A DNA stretch of 64,000 nucleotides from Phymorhynchus buccinoides. Taxonomy: Eukaryota; Mollusca; Gastropoda; Neogastropoda; Raphitomidae. Position 1 is the stretch's first letter, and every line of letters starts with the position of its first letter. The notes beneath the pieces were generated by a model. That model made no database searches. It had not been told where the DNA came from and worked only from the letters and a program-made list of their open reading frames with translations. The DNA is taken from positions 8,948,719 through 9,012,718 of the forward strand of contig CM065694.1 in the NCBI GenBank assembly GCA_017654935.2, given 5' to 3'. A program made the position numbers and the translations under genes. Positions 9,864-21,649 of this stretch are shown piece by piece.

Positions 9864-10730
9864 AGCTTTCTAACAAGCATGTTTTGCTTTGATGATTTGA
9901 CATGCTCGCTTTAATTAGAGCTAGTTAACAACCGACTGCACACAACAAAAAAAAACAAAAAAAAGCCGACTGCCTGTCAAATTAATTCAGTAAAAAATTA
10001 TTCTTTGAATGGGTAGATACAGTAAAATGTTTAAGAGACTTGATGCCTCTCTTTGCAGGTGACACTTTAATTAAGCGTTGTTTTTGTGCTTCCTGTACTG
10101 TGTTGTGTGTTCTTGTCAGTGTATGTCAATGATCAATAAAAACTTGTTTAAACCGAGAGACTTGATAAGAATCAAGTGAAATAGATTTTTGGTTGGTTAT
10201 CGCTATTATTATATAGTTTTAATTTAGACTCGCAGTATTTTAGCCATTCTCATTCCAGATATATGCTGTGTGTCTCCCCCCTCTCCCCCTCCCCCCCCCC
10301 AACACCACCCTCATCTTTATACAATGTGTCATTTTTGCATGTTGCCAGGGAGAGGATAAAAGTGGTTTGCGGGAGGTATTTACATTGTGTTGTGTGTGTG
10401 TGTGTGTTTTGTCTGCTTGTTGTATTTTTTTCCCAGTTCCTTCCATATTCATGTGAATTCTTCAATAAAATTTTAGGTTGCGTTTTTGCCTTTACTTTGT
10501 CTGGTAGTGATTAAACTGTCCACACAAAAAAAGTGACTGCTTAGGTATTTTTTTGGGTTGTTAAATTTTGATAGAAAGGAGGGGGTTTTTTGTTAAAAAA
10601 AAGGAAACAGAAAACGCTCTGCATTTTAAAGTTTATTATATTGTTATTTTAGGGGAAAGCTGTATTAAAAGATTCATGGAATGTTTTTTCTTTCTATCTG
10701 GCTGCCAAATTGTAGTGATATTCTGCCTTT
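9864..10730. other. No gene recognised; two AATAAA motifs
   Basis: Sequence is AT-rich. AATAAA hexamers at about 10135 and 10465 on the + strand could be polyadenylation signals, but no coding exon leads into them. There is a C-rich run at 10277-10310. Confidence 0.35.
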
Positions 10731-10732
10731 CT

Positions 10733-11045
10733 GTTGTTGTTGTTGTTGTTGTTGTACCCTGGCTAAAAGACTCCAGGGATCATCCCAACAGCCGAAGCAC
10801 TTGAACACTATGGTACAAATGCACCAGCTAGGGATGAGAACATTGCGTGTGTGACTGTTTTTGATTACCCTACCACATGGGCAGCCCCACACTCCGACTT
10901 CGGAGGATTTGGGAGACTGACGGATGTTATGCTAGGAGCTTGTCACGGCTAAAGACAATCCCCGCATAACCATGCAGAGCATAACAACATTTTGATGTAG
11001 CCTTGGTGTTCTAGCCTATGTCAATTGGTCTGACGCAGCCTTAAG
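10733..11045 (+). repeat. (TTG)n tract and dispersed repeat family B copy
   Basis: TTG repeats lead into accctggctaaaagactcca and the conserved B segments, ending near gtctgacgcagccttaagcc. It is nearly colinear with 60397-60690. Confidence 0.75.
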
Positions 11046-11065
11046 CCAAGGCATTTCTTCCTTTC

Positions 11066-11440
11066 TGGGTACAAAGGTGGCAGAGTGGTTGAGACGTTCG
11101 CATGCCGAATGTAATGCGTGACTGCAGAGTGAGTGACCCGGGTTTGAATCCTGGCCTCGCCCTTTCTTTCTAGTTTGACAGGAAAAATCGAACTGAACGC
11201 CCAGTCCTTCGGATGGGGATTTAAAGCTAGTCTGACCCGTGCGCTTTACGCACATAAAAATCCCACAACAGTTGAAAGTCGATAAGAGCAGGGAGAAATC
11301 CTGCTGCCTGGTATGGCCAAATTGATAGCTAGGTTTTCCAAGTGTGCCCACACACCCTTCCTCACCCTGTGCTCCCCCCCCCCCCCCCCCAATGTTTTTT
11401 AAAAAATTAGGTAGGCGCTGCACTTGCGGCGATGCGCTCT
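11066..11440 (+). mobile_element. tRNA-derived SINE, family II
   Basis: Begins with a pol III A-box-like GGTGGCAGAGTGGTTGAGAC and a B box GGTTTGAATCC about 70 bases later, then a conserved body (agtccttcggatggggattt) and a C-run at 11379-11397. A second copy is at 37650-37860. The spacing and head resemble a tRNA, but the body excludes a functional tRNA gene. Confidence 0.65.
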
Positions 11441-13084
11441 CCGGGGGAGAGCAGCCCGAATTTCACAGAGATAAGTCTCTGTGACTAGAATATACCAAAT
11501 ACCAAAAAAAATACATGTGCATTATTTTGGTATGGGGTCTTTGGAGAGGAGGGGGGGGGGGGGGGGGCACTGGGGTTGGGGCCTGCCCCATGAGTGGTGG
11601 GTACCCCATGAGGAGCTTTATGAGCAGGAAAGTCATGCACTGAACGCGACATAAATTTGGTTTAATTTGACTGTGAATTTTTAGATTCAAGAAGCTGTAG
11701 TCAAAAGTAAAATCAATGCAATTACTTTCTTAGTTTATACCTGAAAAAGGCTCTTTTCCCATTTTTTGGGGGGGGGGGAATTTTTTAATTTATTTTTTAA
11801 GCAAACTAATTGATTATCAGATTCTTCATGAGCTGAATCTTTAGGCATGTCCCCGCCATGATGACAATTTAGAAAAACAGAATGTATTACTATTAGTGGA
11901 GGTTTTCTCTATGAGTGCTTTCAAGGTTTTTTAGTCTGTGTTCTTCAATCTACTTTGTCTTGTTCAAAAATTCTGCAATTTCTCTCAGTTTATTTCTGTC
12001 AAGATTTGTTCCCTACAAAACTGTTCATGTTCTGTTGTTGTGGTTTTTTTTTTAGTGGTTTTTTAATGTTTATCTTCAAAGCTGTCCTTGTTCTGATTTA
12101 AAAACAAAATAAATTCTGTAACTTTAAAACACGGGAAAGGGTTTTATGAACTAGTTCCTTTCTTTCTAATATATATACTGTTGTACATGTTCAATTATAC
12201 TTAGCCAAAAATATGTCTGTCGTGTTCTGTACTCCTGTTTTTAAGCGTTTTGTTGACATTCTGTTAACTTTCAGGGCAAGAGGAAACTTTTTTTAATAAT
12301 GTAATTTTTTTAAATTTCGTTTTCATGTCTTTTTATACATTTGAGTTAAGTTGTGTACCCAAGTTTGTTTTGAATTGTATTCTTTGACTTCTCAAAACAA
12401 GAACAAAAACGTGATGATGAGCTCATAGTCCTTTGGTGTGCGTTTGGGAGTTAACCCCTTCACTGCCAGAGAAAAACTGAAAAAAAAGAGAAATTATCCA
12501 TTTTCTTGTGCAATGAACCATGCTTCCAAAAAGTTACAACGTCACCTTGGATGTAGTTTGTTTGTTTACGGGTGCAATAAATGATGAAAAAGGGGAAATA
12601 AATGTCAGGTGATGGGGTGGGGGTGAAAAAGGTTGGGACATGGGTTGTTGTCACCTTAAATTTTAATCCAACCGTAGATGATTAAAGGTTGTTTGCTTTT
12701 TATTTTTTATTTTTATGTTTTTTTGTCAACTGAGAAATATTGAAAAGATTTTTTTTAAAGTAAAGCCTAATGCGAAAGAAATCTTCAAGTTCAACCGCTT
12801 ATGCGATGAAAATCGAAATGAACATCATTTTGTTTTAATGCAGTTAAAACCTTCAATTATCCGGTTGAGTGGGAATTTCCTTGTGTGTAGAGTAGAAACC
12901 TTTGTCTTTGTCTGTGTGTAGGTGTGTGTAAAATGTGGAGTAAATCTAATATTGTTTGATATCTGCAGGTGATTTGTGACTGTGTGTAACCTCCATTGTT
13001 TGTCTTTTGTGGATTCTTGTAGCTTTGTGTTGTTGTTGTTGATATATGTGCTGTTGGTGGCTTCGCAATATTTGTCCCCCCCAC
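11441..13084. other. No gene recognised; homopolymers and one MITE fragment
   Basis: Contains a G-run at 11553-11569, another at 11770-11778, and an end of the piggyBac-like MITE family at about 12452 (TTAACCCCTTCACTGCCAGA). The rest is AT-rich intron-like sequence without supportable exons on either strand. Confidence 0.45.
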
Positions 13085-13790
13085 ACCCACCCACCCACGC
13101 CCCTCTCTCTCGTCTCTCTCTCTCGGTCTTTCTCTTCTCGTAGTCTGTCTCTCGTTCTCAGTCATGCTCATCTCTCTCTGATCTGCTCTCTCTCTTCTCT
13201 CTCGCTAGAGGCTTGTTAGCTAGATGACGTGAAGTTCAGTGTAGTCTACTTTCTCTTTCTCTCGTCGTCTCTCGAATCTGCTTCCAGAAGTCGTACATGT
13301 CGTCAGACCACGGGACAGGAGCACGAGAGGAAGCGAGAATGTCTACGTCCTCAGAGGCACGTCTTCTCAGCACTACAGGAATTCGCTATTCTCTCTCTCT
13401 CTCTCTCGGTCTCCGTTCTCTTCTCGTCTCCTGTCCTGCTCAGCCTCGCTCCTAGCGGTCAGACGATCGCTCACTCTGATACTCCTCTCTGTGTATGGAG
13501 GATATAGGAGTGTGCGTGTGTGTTTTGCATATTGTGAAACTATGTGCTGCATGTGTAGTGCATGTCTTGTGATTAGTGTTTTCTTGGTGCATGATAGGGT
13601 GTCGGAGCTCTGTAAGATCATTGAGATAGGTGTGTCCGTTTTCTCGCCTCTCTCATCTCTGTCCTCTACTGCTCAGTCGTCTCGGACTCATCTCATCGTC
13701 TCAGAGGTCGTCGAGTCTCAGTATCTCTCGTCTCTCATCGATCGTCGCGATCTCTCGTCTCGTGCTCTCTCTCTCTCAATTCTGCTAATC
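13085..13790 (+). repeat. Pyrimidine-rich low-complexity tract
   Basis: CT-rich + strand with frequent tctctcgtctc motifs over about 700 bases, interrupted by a non-repetitive segment at 13500-13640. It gives long but meaningless Ser/Leu- and Arg/Glu-rich frames. Confidence 0.7.
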
Positions 13791-15055
13791 TGATTAATGA
13801 TACATTTTGTCGTCTTTTTTTTTCGGCAACTAATTTGCTCTTGTTACTTTAATGTCATGAAAGCTGGCTTTCTCTGTTGTTCTCCAAACATAGAAAGTGT
13901 GAAAAGGTGTAGACTCGCCTGTGGTGGGCCTGGGGTGGCCACATTGGTTAACGTGTACAGAAACAACAAAACTACAGAGTATAATAGAGAAGACTTTCAG
14001 CCATGCGAGCAGGCTCAGTCCAATCGTTCCCCGCAATCAACAAAGGGTAACCCGAGGGCCGGGACTAATCGCTTCACTTACAGTACGAGAGGGTCCGTAT
14101 AGCGGGATATAGATCCCAGTGCATTGCGAATAGCTAAAAAGATTTTTTTCCTAGTGCTCCCTGGGACTCCTGCAACAGTCTTGTAAGGGTCCTTTAGAAT
14201 TTTTATTGTACTTTATAGACCCTCCAGAATGGAGGTGTCCCTGTGAGCCCTGCTCAGAGGAGGACTGCCATAATGAAAGAAAAATATAATCAATGTGAAA
14301 ATATGTAAGTCGACCGTTTCTTAGGAAGTTTTCGATTCCGTGGCTTTTCATTTTTTGTATGTAGGAATTTCTACTTTGATTCTTTAACGTGTTATTGTTT
14401 GTTATGTTTGCCGTTCTTTGCTTCTTCTTCTTCTTACTCTTTTTTGGGTGTGTGTGTGTAGTAGGATGGTCCCTGTTTGTTCATGTCTTATATGGGAAAA
14501 GGATCCGGGTTAATCGTGACACGCGCTAATCGATTAAACTTATTCATGTTATGTCATCGTGTGTTTACACTTCTAATTCTGATCCTTTTTTTCTGTATTC
14601 TCAACTATTGTATTTTTTTTAAATTTTGTAATAAAAAATAATTGTGTAAAAACTGCGGGGAAGGGGGGTCTGTTTTTTGCACTCGAGTAATTACAAATAT
14701 TTGTATGATTCATTACAGAATTATTATAGTTGGGGGTGTATGATTGAGAATGTGTGGCAGAGTTGCCCCCATGCTGTATGTTGATAGGTGTTAGTGTGTG
14801 TGTGTTAGTGTGTGGTGTGTTTTATGAGAGAGAGAGCTGGCTGTGTGTGTGGTGTGGTGTGGTTGTGTGTTATGAGAGAGAGACATGTGCTGTGTGTGTG
14901 TTGTGTGTGTGTGTGTGTGGTGTGTGTGTGTTATGAGAGGAGAGAGCATGTGCTGTGTGTGTGTTGTTGCACTCATTCCTGTTAGTCTGTTTAGATTTTC
15001 ATAAATTTTTGAGCTAAGCCCAAAGCACATTGTTGGTGAAATTCAAAAACATCGT
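13791..15055. other. Contig C1 end; no gene recognised
   Basis: AT-rich with a TG-rich microsatellite at 14785-14965 (units gtgtgtgg and tatgagagag). Nothing codes for a recognisable protein. The contig ends at 15055. Confidence 0.5.
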
Positions 15056-15555
15056 NNNNNNNNNNNNNNNNNNNNNNNNNNNNNNNNNNNNNNNNNNNNN
15101 NNNNNNNNNNNNNNNNNNNNNNNNNNNNNNNNNNNNNNNNNNNNNNNNNNNNNNNNNNNNNNNNNNNNNNNNNNNNNNNNNNNNNNNNNNNNNNNNNNNN
15201 NNNNNNNNNNNNNNNNNNNNNNNNNNNNNNNNNNNNNNNNNNNNNNNNNNNNNNNNNNNNNNNNNNNNNNNNNNNNNNNNNNNNNNNNNNNNNNNNNNNN
15301 NNNNNNNNNNNNNNNNNNNNNNNNNNNNNNNNNNNNNNNNNNNNNNNNNNNNNNNNNNNNNNNNNNNNNNNNNNNNNNNNNNNNNNNNNNNNNNNNNNNN
15401 NNNNNNNNNNNNNNNNNNNNNNNNNNNNNNNNNNNNNNNNNNNNNNNNNNNNNNNNNNNNNNNNNNNNNNNNNNNNNNNNNNNNNNNNNNNNNNNNNNNN
15501 NNNNNNNNNNNNNNNNNNNNNNNNNNNNNNNNNNNNNNNNNNNNNNNNNNNNNNN
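15056..15555. other. Assembly gap (500 N)
   Basis: Exactly 500 N, so a placeholder of unknown true size. It separates C1 from C2. Confidence 1.
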
Positions 15556-17353
15556 CTTTTTTCTCACCCTGCTCCAGACTGACATCTCATAGGAAAGAAA
15601 GAGACCGACCAGAAACCAGAAGACCTAGAGCGCGAGAGATAAAGCCATTACCCGTACCCCCCCCCCACAGCTCCTCCCCCTTTCTCAGCCCTCTACCCTA
15701 TTAAACAGTATGTGACACAATAAGATTTAGAAAAAGCATAAGCTTATTCTCTTATGCGTTACCAGGCCATATGACATAATGGGTAAGAGTACGTATGTGT
15801 CTGGTTTCAGTTTCACTGGTTCCCCGCTGCGTTACAGCCAACCCATTCGATGTCGGAGGAGCTCAAGGAGAAAAATTATTTGAGATTTGTTTTTCTAAAG
15901 GCAGGAGAATGAGCCATAAGTCAGAAAGATAGTAGAATGATAGAAAGCAAGGGAAAGACAGAGTCCAAGAGAGTGGCAGAAGAGAGAGGAAGTTACAAGC
16001 ACAGAACTTCCAAGAAGGTAGGGAGAAACTGTTACGAAAGACTCCCCGGTATCCCCACGGGGGAGAGACCGTGGACCTACGCGGGACGGGGTCGACCAGC
16101 TCCGGAGGAGGCACGAGGCAATACACCCAATGCCCCAGCATAAAGTTCAATCTCTCTTCTGCAAGGGCAGAAAACAGAAGCTTCCTGGCCTGGTAGAGGA
16201 GCAACATCAAACAACGGTTGTTTGGAAATGAATGAAAATGCAAGAATGAAGATTCTAAAAGAAAAGCACAAGAGGGTTGAATCGCAGTCTCCCAAAAGTG
16301 ACTTGTGAAGCAAACCAACTTAATCAGTGTCAGAAACAAATTCGGTCAGCAATTTGAATGCATTCTCTGAATCCTGGCGATCTAGTTTGGCCAGTTTGGC
16401 CTAATTCTTCCAGCGAAGTTTGATTCTGCCGTACAAAAACGGGAGAAATGATGGCTTTTGAGGGATACACACATCATTAGCATGAAAAAAATACACACGC
16501 AATTAGAAAACATGGTTAAAACCAAAAGAAAATAAATAAAAAGCAGTCTACGCTTCCTCCAGATTCTTCTCTTCTTTCTAGATTCATGAGCTTTTGCGTT
16601 GCAATTTCAATTGTTTTAACAATGGCAATTGGCTCAGTAATCCTTTCCAGTTTTCTCCTTACAAGCATTCCTGCCATCGTACTCTGCACTGGTTTTTTTT
16701 CTCCTTCTCTGTCTTTGATTTTTTTTTTTTTTTACTACAAATGTGAATTTCTTACAATCTATAATTTGGCTGAAATTGTAGCACAGTTGTAAATAAATCA
16801 ATTTTCAATATCGCTAGTCTAAATTAGCATTATAATCATGTAAAGTGTAGCGATGCCAGTATGCCGTCATAGTCTAAACTTCTTCTCTGCACTCTCAGAC
16901 AATAATTTCAACCGCCCCAAACAAAATTATGGTCACAATGGGTAAGAGCATGTAGTGTGCGGTTTCAGTTTTCACTGGTTCACCACTGCATTAAAGCCGA
17001 AATATTCTGAATTTGGGAGGACAGAACTAAACAAAATTAATGCTGACAGCTCTAAAAATGGTTGCTTTTGGGCTTGTGTGTTGTTTGTCAATTGATTTGT
17101 TTTTGTGTTGTTGTTGTGTGTGTCGTTTGTGTGTTGTGTTGGGTTTGTTTGGGGGGGGGGGGGGGGGGGGGCCAAAGACAGGGTTGCTTGTATTTTTCTG
17201 CACTTCATCAGCATACTCCAACGAAGACGGAGTGTGGCTGCCACGGGGCGGGGTATCAAAAGCGTGACACACCAATGTTTCAATCCCTAGCTAGATGCAC
17301 TGTATTACAGTGTTCAAGTGCTTCCACGTTGGGATGATCCTAGGAGTCTTAGT

Positions 17354-17540
17354 TTAGTTTTTCAGGGTAGGCAAAACAGCATCAGTATATTTAAGCTGAT
17401 AAACATTATCCTGAATCTGTTTACAAAACATAGTCAGCGCTGCATCAAGTACATCATTACAAATATTTAGCCTCTCGGCTGCCTCGAAAACCTGGCTGCA
17501 ATGGACAACGGTAGTGTTAGCTAGCTGTGATCGAAAAACA
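17354..17540 (-). CDS. Inverted copy of the candidate small gene, second exon
   Basis: Open on the - strand through AAERLNICNDVLDAALTMF and KQIQDNVYQLKYTDAVLPTL to a stop. Here the acceptor reads ttttcg instead of ttttcag, so this copy is either mis-sequenced or defective. It preserves the C-terminal half that the copy at 4682 loses. Confidence 0.35.
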
Positions 17541-18284
17541 AACAAGAAATGACCAACGGCTTGGTGCACACAAAAATTAACAAAAACATGCTTGAAACCA
17601 ACAGGATAAAAACGCAGATGTTTACCCCCATTTTGCGAAACAAAAAATAGTAAATTGAAAAAGAAACAAACCGTAATCCAAAGCAGGGGTGGTCGATTGC
17701 TTTTCTTCTTTGTCTTCCACAAAACCGATTATATGCAAGCAGTAGGCGTGCACTGGAGGATCTTTAATTAAAAACATTTTAAAACCAGTATTGGCCTTTC
17801 CTCTTTCAAAACTCAGCTTACTAACCTGTTCAAAATGCGTTGTGATCTCACCACGCGGGTGCTATGACGCATCTGAAACAGAATGACTGGAACCGGAATG
17901 GACTTTCTACGCCATTGTTATCAAAAAGCGTCGCTTGCCGGACTCAACTGTAGGGCGTGGTTGTTTCTTTTTAGAATGTTTTGTCGTTGTTTTTTTCCGT
18001 CACAGTAATTAGACTTTGGCTTCGTAAAAATTACGGGCAAAATCGTAAAGGTAAAACAGGTTCTGAAAACGGACAACTCTTCTAGTTCAGACTCCGCGGC
18101 TTTCTTCTTCTACTATGCCCTCTCACTCTATGACGAACAAAAGCAAGTCGCAGATTTGTTTTTGAAAAAACGAAAACACATCGTAGAATTAAGAATCAAA
18201 AACCAAATTCACAAACTAACACTTATGACTACGCCCTCGGAGCATTAGGACGCGAGTTACGCACCAAAACCCATAAATACGTAC

Positions 18285-19055
18285 AGTGGACCTAAACCTC
18301 CTAATAAGACTTCAAAAATATCCAAAATGAGGTCTTAATAAGGGAGGGGTCTGATAAAGCAGGGGGTCTTCATAAGGGAGGGTCTTATTAAGGGAGTAAT
18401 TTCAATACTTAACAAAGGGAATGTTCAGAGAAGAGGTCTTATGTGGAGGGAGTGCTATAATGATCCAAAAAGGAGGCTTTTAAGGGGAGGGGTCTGTAAG
18501 GGAGGGGTTTATAAGGGGGGGTGTCTTATAAGGGACGGTCTTAAAAGGGAGGTCATGTCAATACTTACAAAGAGGGCAATGTCTCAGAGAAGTAGGGTCT
18601 TATGTGGGTGAGGAGCTCTAATAATGGGAGGTTTTTATAAGGGAAGGGTCTTGTGTAAGGGAGGTAATTTCAATACTTAACAAAGAAGGCAATGTATCAG
18701 AGAAGTGAGGTCTTATGTGGGAGGGGAGTCTATAATGGGAGGTCTTATAAGGGAAGGGTCTTATAAGGGAGGTAATTTCAATAATTAAAAAGAAGGAGCC
18801 AATGTCTCAGAGAAGTAGGTCTTATGTGGAGGGAGTAGTAGAATGGGAGATCTTAATAAGGGAGTATTTCAATACTTAGCAAAGAAGGGCAATGTCTCAG
18901 AGAAGGAGGTTTATGTGGGAGGGAGTCTTATAATGGGAGATCTTATAAGGGAGGTAATTTCAATACTACAAGGAAGGGCAAATGTCTCAGAGAAGTAGGT
19001 CTTGTTGGGGGGGAGTGTTTATAATGGGAGGTTTATACGGGAAGGGACTCCACTG
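18285..19055. mobile_element. Inverted-arm copy of the pogo-like minisatellite element
   Basis: About six legible units with caatgtctcagagaagtagg, against eleven at 2725-3937, and many one-base indels. The end ..CACTGTA is present at about 19050. Confidence 0.7.
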
Positions 19056-19606
19056 TAAAAGAAAGAAGGAACACAATATACGGATTAGGGGAAATACGGA
19101 CATTGCGCTTTTGTTTCTCCCCTTCGGTCTTTACTTATTTACGGATTGCCACAGGGATTTCCGCGTATGCTGTGCTACACGGCACCTAAATCAAACTATT
19201 TGTTTGTGAAATTCATGAAGCAATCAACAAAAACATTGCTGTCTAATAGCTAAACTGACACAAAATCTACATGCAAAAAAAAAGCATTTTGCTGGTTTTT
19301 AAGCCTTAACACCTTACAAAGTATTATAAAAATATAACACTTAAAAGTATATAAAGTGTAACAATGTCTGAATTCTCTGCATGTTACTGTATGTTTTTCT
19401 TTTCGGTATAATGATGTTAAAGCAGTAACTTACCTTTTTTAAATTTGTTCATACTATCAGAAATAAACCCTATCTATCAAAACACTTATTCAGGCAAACA
19501 ATACGAAAACACGCCTTCACTAACTAACAATGTATTAACGCGCATTATACTAATATTCCAGCATATAGTTATATCAACAATAGTAGTAATATAAGCCGAA
19601 AATAAG

Positions 19607-19848
19607 GTTTTAAACCCTTGACTGCCATAAACATATCACGTACGACTTGATGACATCCACTGATGGACGGCATTAGATGAAGAGGAAATAACTCAGAATA
19701 TATTGGTTTTGCCTTGCACAGTCAAGAGAGTTATAATCCCCAGGCCATTTTGCCAGGTGTGCTCTATTAGTTGTTGTTTTCATGGCATGGTTGTGCGTTC
19801 TGCCTACAATGATTTATTCGTTAATTCTCTGGCATCAAAGGGTTAATT
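19607..19848. mobile_element. piggyBac-like MITE, inverted-arm copy
   Basis: Complement of 1684-1911 with small indels; the ends are ttaaaccc-ttgactgccat and gcatcaaagggttaa. Confidence 0.7.
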
Positions 19849-19944
19849 AATGCCTCCAAGTAAGCTTTAGTTCTATAGCTTGAGAGAAAAATTGTTGAAA
19901 TGCTCTTTGATATGGTTTATTATTTCCCCCTTCAATTCTCCAAC

Positions 19945-20037
19945 CTCTTCTCATGGGCAGTCGAATCAGGATGTCGGAGTTAGCCCGCAGTAATGCGTAG
20001 GTCGCGTGCACTTTCGGCGAAGTGGGTATCATCCTGT
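19945..20037 (-). CDS. Anoctamin exon, inverted copy of 1490-1585
   Basis: The acceptor (..tttacag) and the donor (gag|gttgga) match those of the + strand copy. The coding part is 93 bases instead of 96, with several compensating indels, so the frame is broken inside. Readable parts match THFA..VHA.YA.LR and ADIL.RLPM. It is best explained as the same exon in unpolished sequence or an alternative haplotype; a true pseudogene is the other option. Confidence 0.6.
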
Positions 20038-20099
20038 CTGTAAACGTGAGAAATGTGTTTAATGTATAAATAATAATAATAATTATAGGCATTCTATAA

Positions 20100-20659
20100 C
20101 AGACAAACCTCTATTTAAGACTTCCAAAAGTCCGGAAAAACTCGGTCGTAAATGGAGGGGTCGGTATGACGGAGGTTTTCACTGGCTAAGCAGTAGGAAA
20201 GAAAAAGTTCGCACAGTCATACCTCTTCTTCATAGCACACATACAAGACATATTTAAAACTGGATTGGGTCTCAACTCAATAGGAGTGCAATCGAATACA
20301 GTTCACCTTTGCCATATTCTTTTTAATCCACCTTCACTCTCAGTCAAAGTCCAGTGGTTTTCTTTTCAAAGTCAGTGGTTTGGCTTTTCATACGCTTTAC
20401 GCCATCTTTTCTACAACAAGGGAAGCGACTCGCTTTCAGGCCCTGGCCGTGGTTGTTTCCTTTGCTTTGAAGTCTATTGCAAGACGACAGCAACGGTCGT
20501 AAAACCACAAAAGGCAGGTCGGTAAGTGCCGTTTTAGAGGAAGTCGTTATAGAGAGGTGTTTACAATTACATAGTAAAATGCATATCTGTGCAAAAAACC
20601 GGTATCAAATGAGGAGTGTGGTCGATTAACAGAGGGCGTCAAAAATAGGGGTTTGTCTG
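20100..20659. mobile_element. Tc1/mariner-like MITE, inverted-arm copy
   Basis: Complement of 860-1426; ends CAGACAAACCTCTATTTAAG and ..GGGGTTTGTCTG, with TA outside the right end. Confidence 0.65.
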
Positions 20660-20661
20660 TA

Positions 20662-21080
20662 GCGCCTTTCGATAATTATTTACACTCAAGGCGCTTCCAT
20701 CACTGATACACCGCAGTCACACAAGAATTCTTACCCAATCCATCACCCAGGTACAAGATCTAGAAGAAACATTTTACAAACAAAAGGAGGCTTTGAAAGT
20801 AGTGAGTCTGAATTCAGCTTTGAAGTAGCGATAGTTGGTTCATGACGTAGGAGGATGACTGGGAGGGAATCAAAACCAGCAGGGGACTTGAAAACTGAAA
20901 CTGCAGGTCACAAATGATTTTAGATTTGTTTTTGGAACTTTCAGAAGTTGGGTGAGGACCTGAGTGAGACGGAAGGAGTCGTAGGGTGAAGAGCACTGAG
21001 AGGTAAGGCGGAAGGGTCTGTTCAAAGTTGACGGCAAGATAGACAGCCAGTTATACTAAGTGAGGGGACTGCAAACAGAG
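20662..21080 (-). mobile_element. LINE 3' end, inverted-arm copy
   Basis: Complement of 405-858 with many indels that break the reverse transcriptase tail frame. Confidence 0.75.
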
Positions 21081-21099
21081 AGCAAGGGCAGCTCCTTTC

Positions 21100-21345
21100 A
21101 GATAAATACATGTGCACACACACATGCAAAACAAAAATACACAATGCGCGCACACACACACACAAATGCATGCATTCGCGCGCCGTGCACACACACACAC
21201 CACAGACACACACACAGTCTCTCTCTTTTTCTCTCTCTCTGTCTCCATCTCTCTCACACCTACATGCCATATGTCGTCAGTCTGTCACTCTCTCTGTGCT
21301 GGTTCTCCTCATGCTCCAGATACAAAAGGTTGTTCTCAAACTCTC
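21100..21345. repeat. CA and CT microsatellites with a decayed exon-tail copy
   Basis: This is the complement of 165-410: CA repeats, CT repeats, and the degraded exon-tail duplicate at about 21300-21345. Confidence 0.8.
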
Positions 21346-21435
21346 TCCGCTATTTCACTCTCTCTCTCTCCCCCCCCTCTCTCTCTCTACTCTCCCTCCA
21401 CCACCCCCCCACCACACCCACTCTCTTCTCGGTAC

Positions 21436-21592
21436 CTGTCATACTCAGCGCAAACCCTCTGTCTTCAGGTTTTTCCAAACATCGCTCGGGCCTTTCAGCC
21501 TTCTCCTGGTCCTCCTGTCCTCCTCGGGCGCTGCGTTCCACGCCGGATTGAAAGGCGATGCGCTACGCCCGTCCCCGAATACAGTTACGAAC
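21436..21592 (-). CDS. Anoctamin N-terminal exon, inverted copy that extends 5' of base 1
   Basis: On the - strand the sequence from a possible acceptor (ggactag) at 21593 reads ttcggggacgggcgt..cgcatcg, which with single-base error tolerance is F-x-D-G-R-R-R-I-D, the hallmark opening of the anoctamin dimerisation domain. It then continues to gaccaggagaaggctga and a degraded version of the sequence seen at 2-79, with donor ACAG|GTACCG. The frame is interrupted by several indels. No clean protein can be given, but family and orientation are clear. Confidence 0.65.
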
Positions 21593-21649
21593 CTAGTCCA
21601 CACAACACAAAGAGAGAGAGTAAGTTGGTCAGTTAATCAGTGGACATCC

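Larger units (their letters stand above)
15698..21592 (-). repeat. Right arm of the large inverted repeat (copy of 1-6555)
   Basis: Read on the - strand this arm follows 1-6555 in order: anoctamin exon, GA tract, LINE tail, MITE, second exon, piggyBac-like MITE, pogo-like array, candidate small gene, repeats B and C. It lacks the Harbinger-like MITE, has fewer minisatellite units and shows frequent one-base indels. At its outer end it continues 5' of base 1 of the window into more anoctamin coding sequence. Confidence 0.9.

Noticed and set aside
10130..10470. 3' end of the + strand anoctamin transcript (AATAAA motifs)
   Set aside because: No anoctamin C-terminal exons precede it; AATAAA occurs by chance in AT-rich DNA.
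15030..15704. 224- and 180-residue frames made of X
   Set aside because: They only span the N gap; the same applies to 45979-46767, 46032-46754 and 46169-46750.
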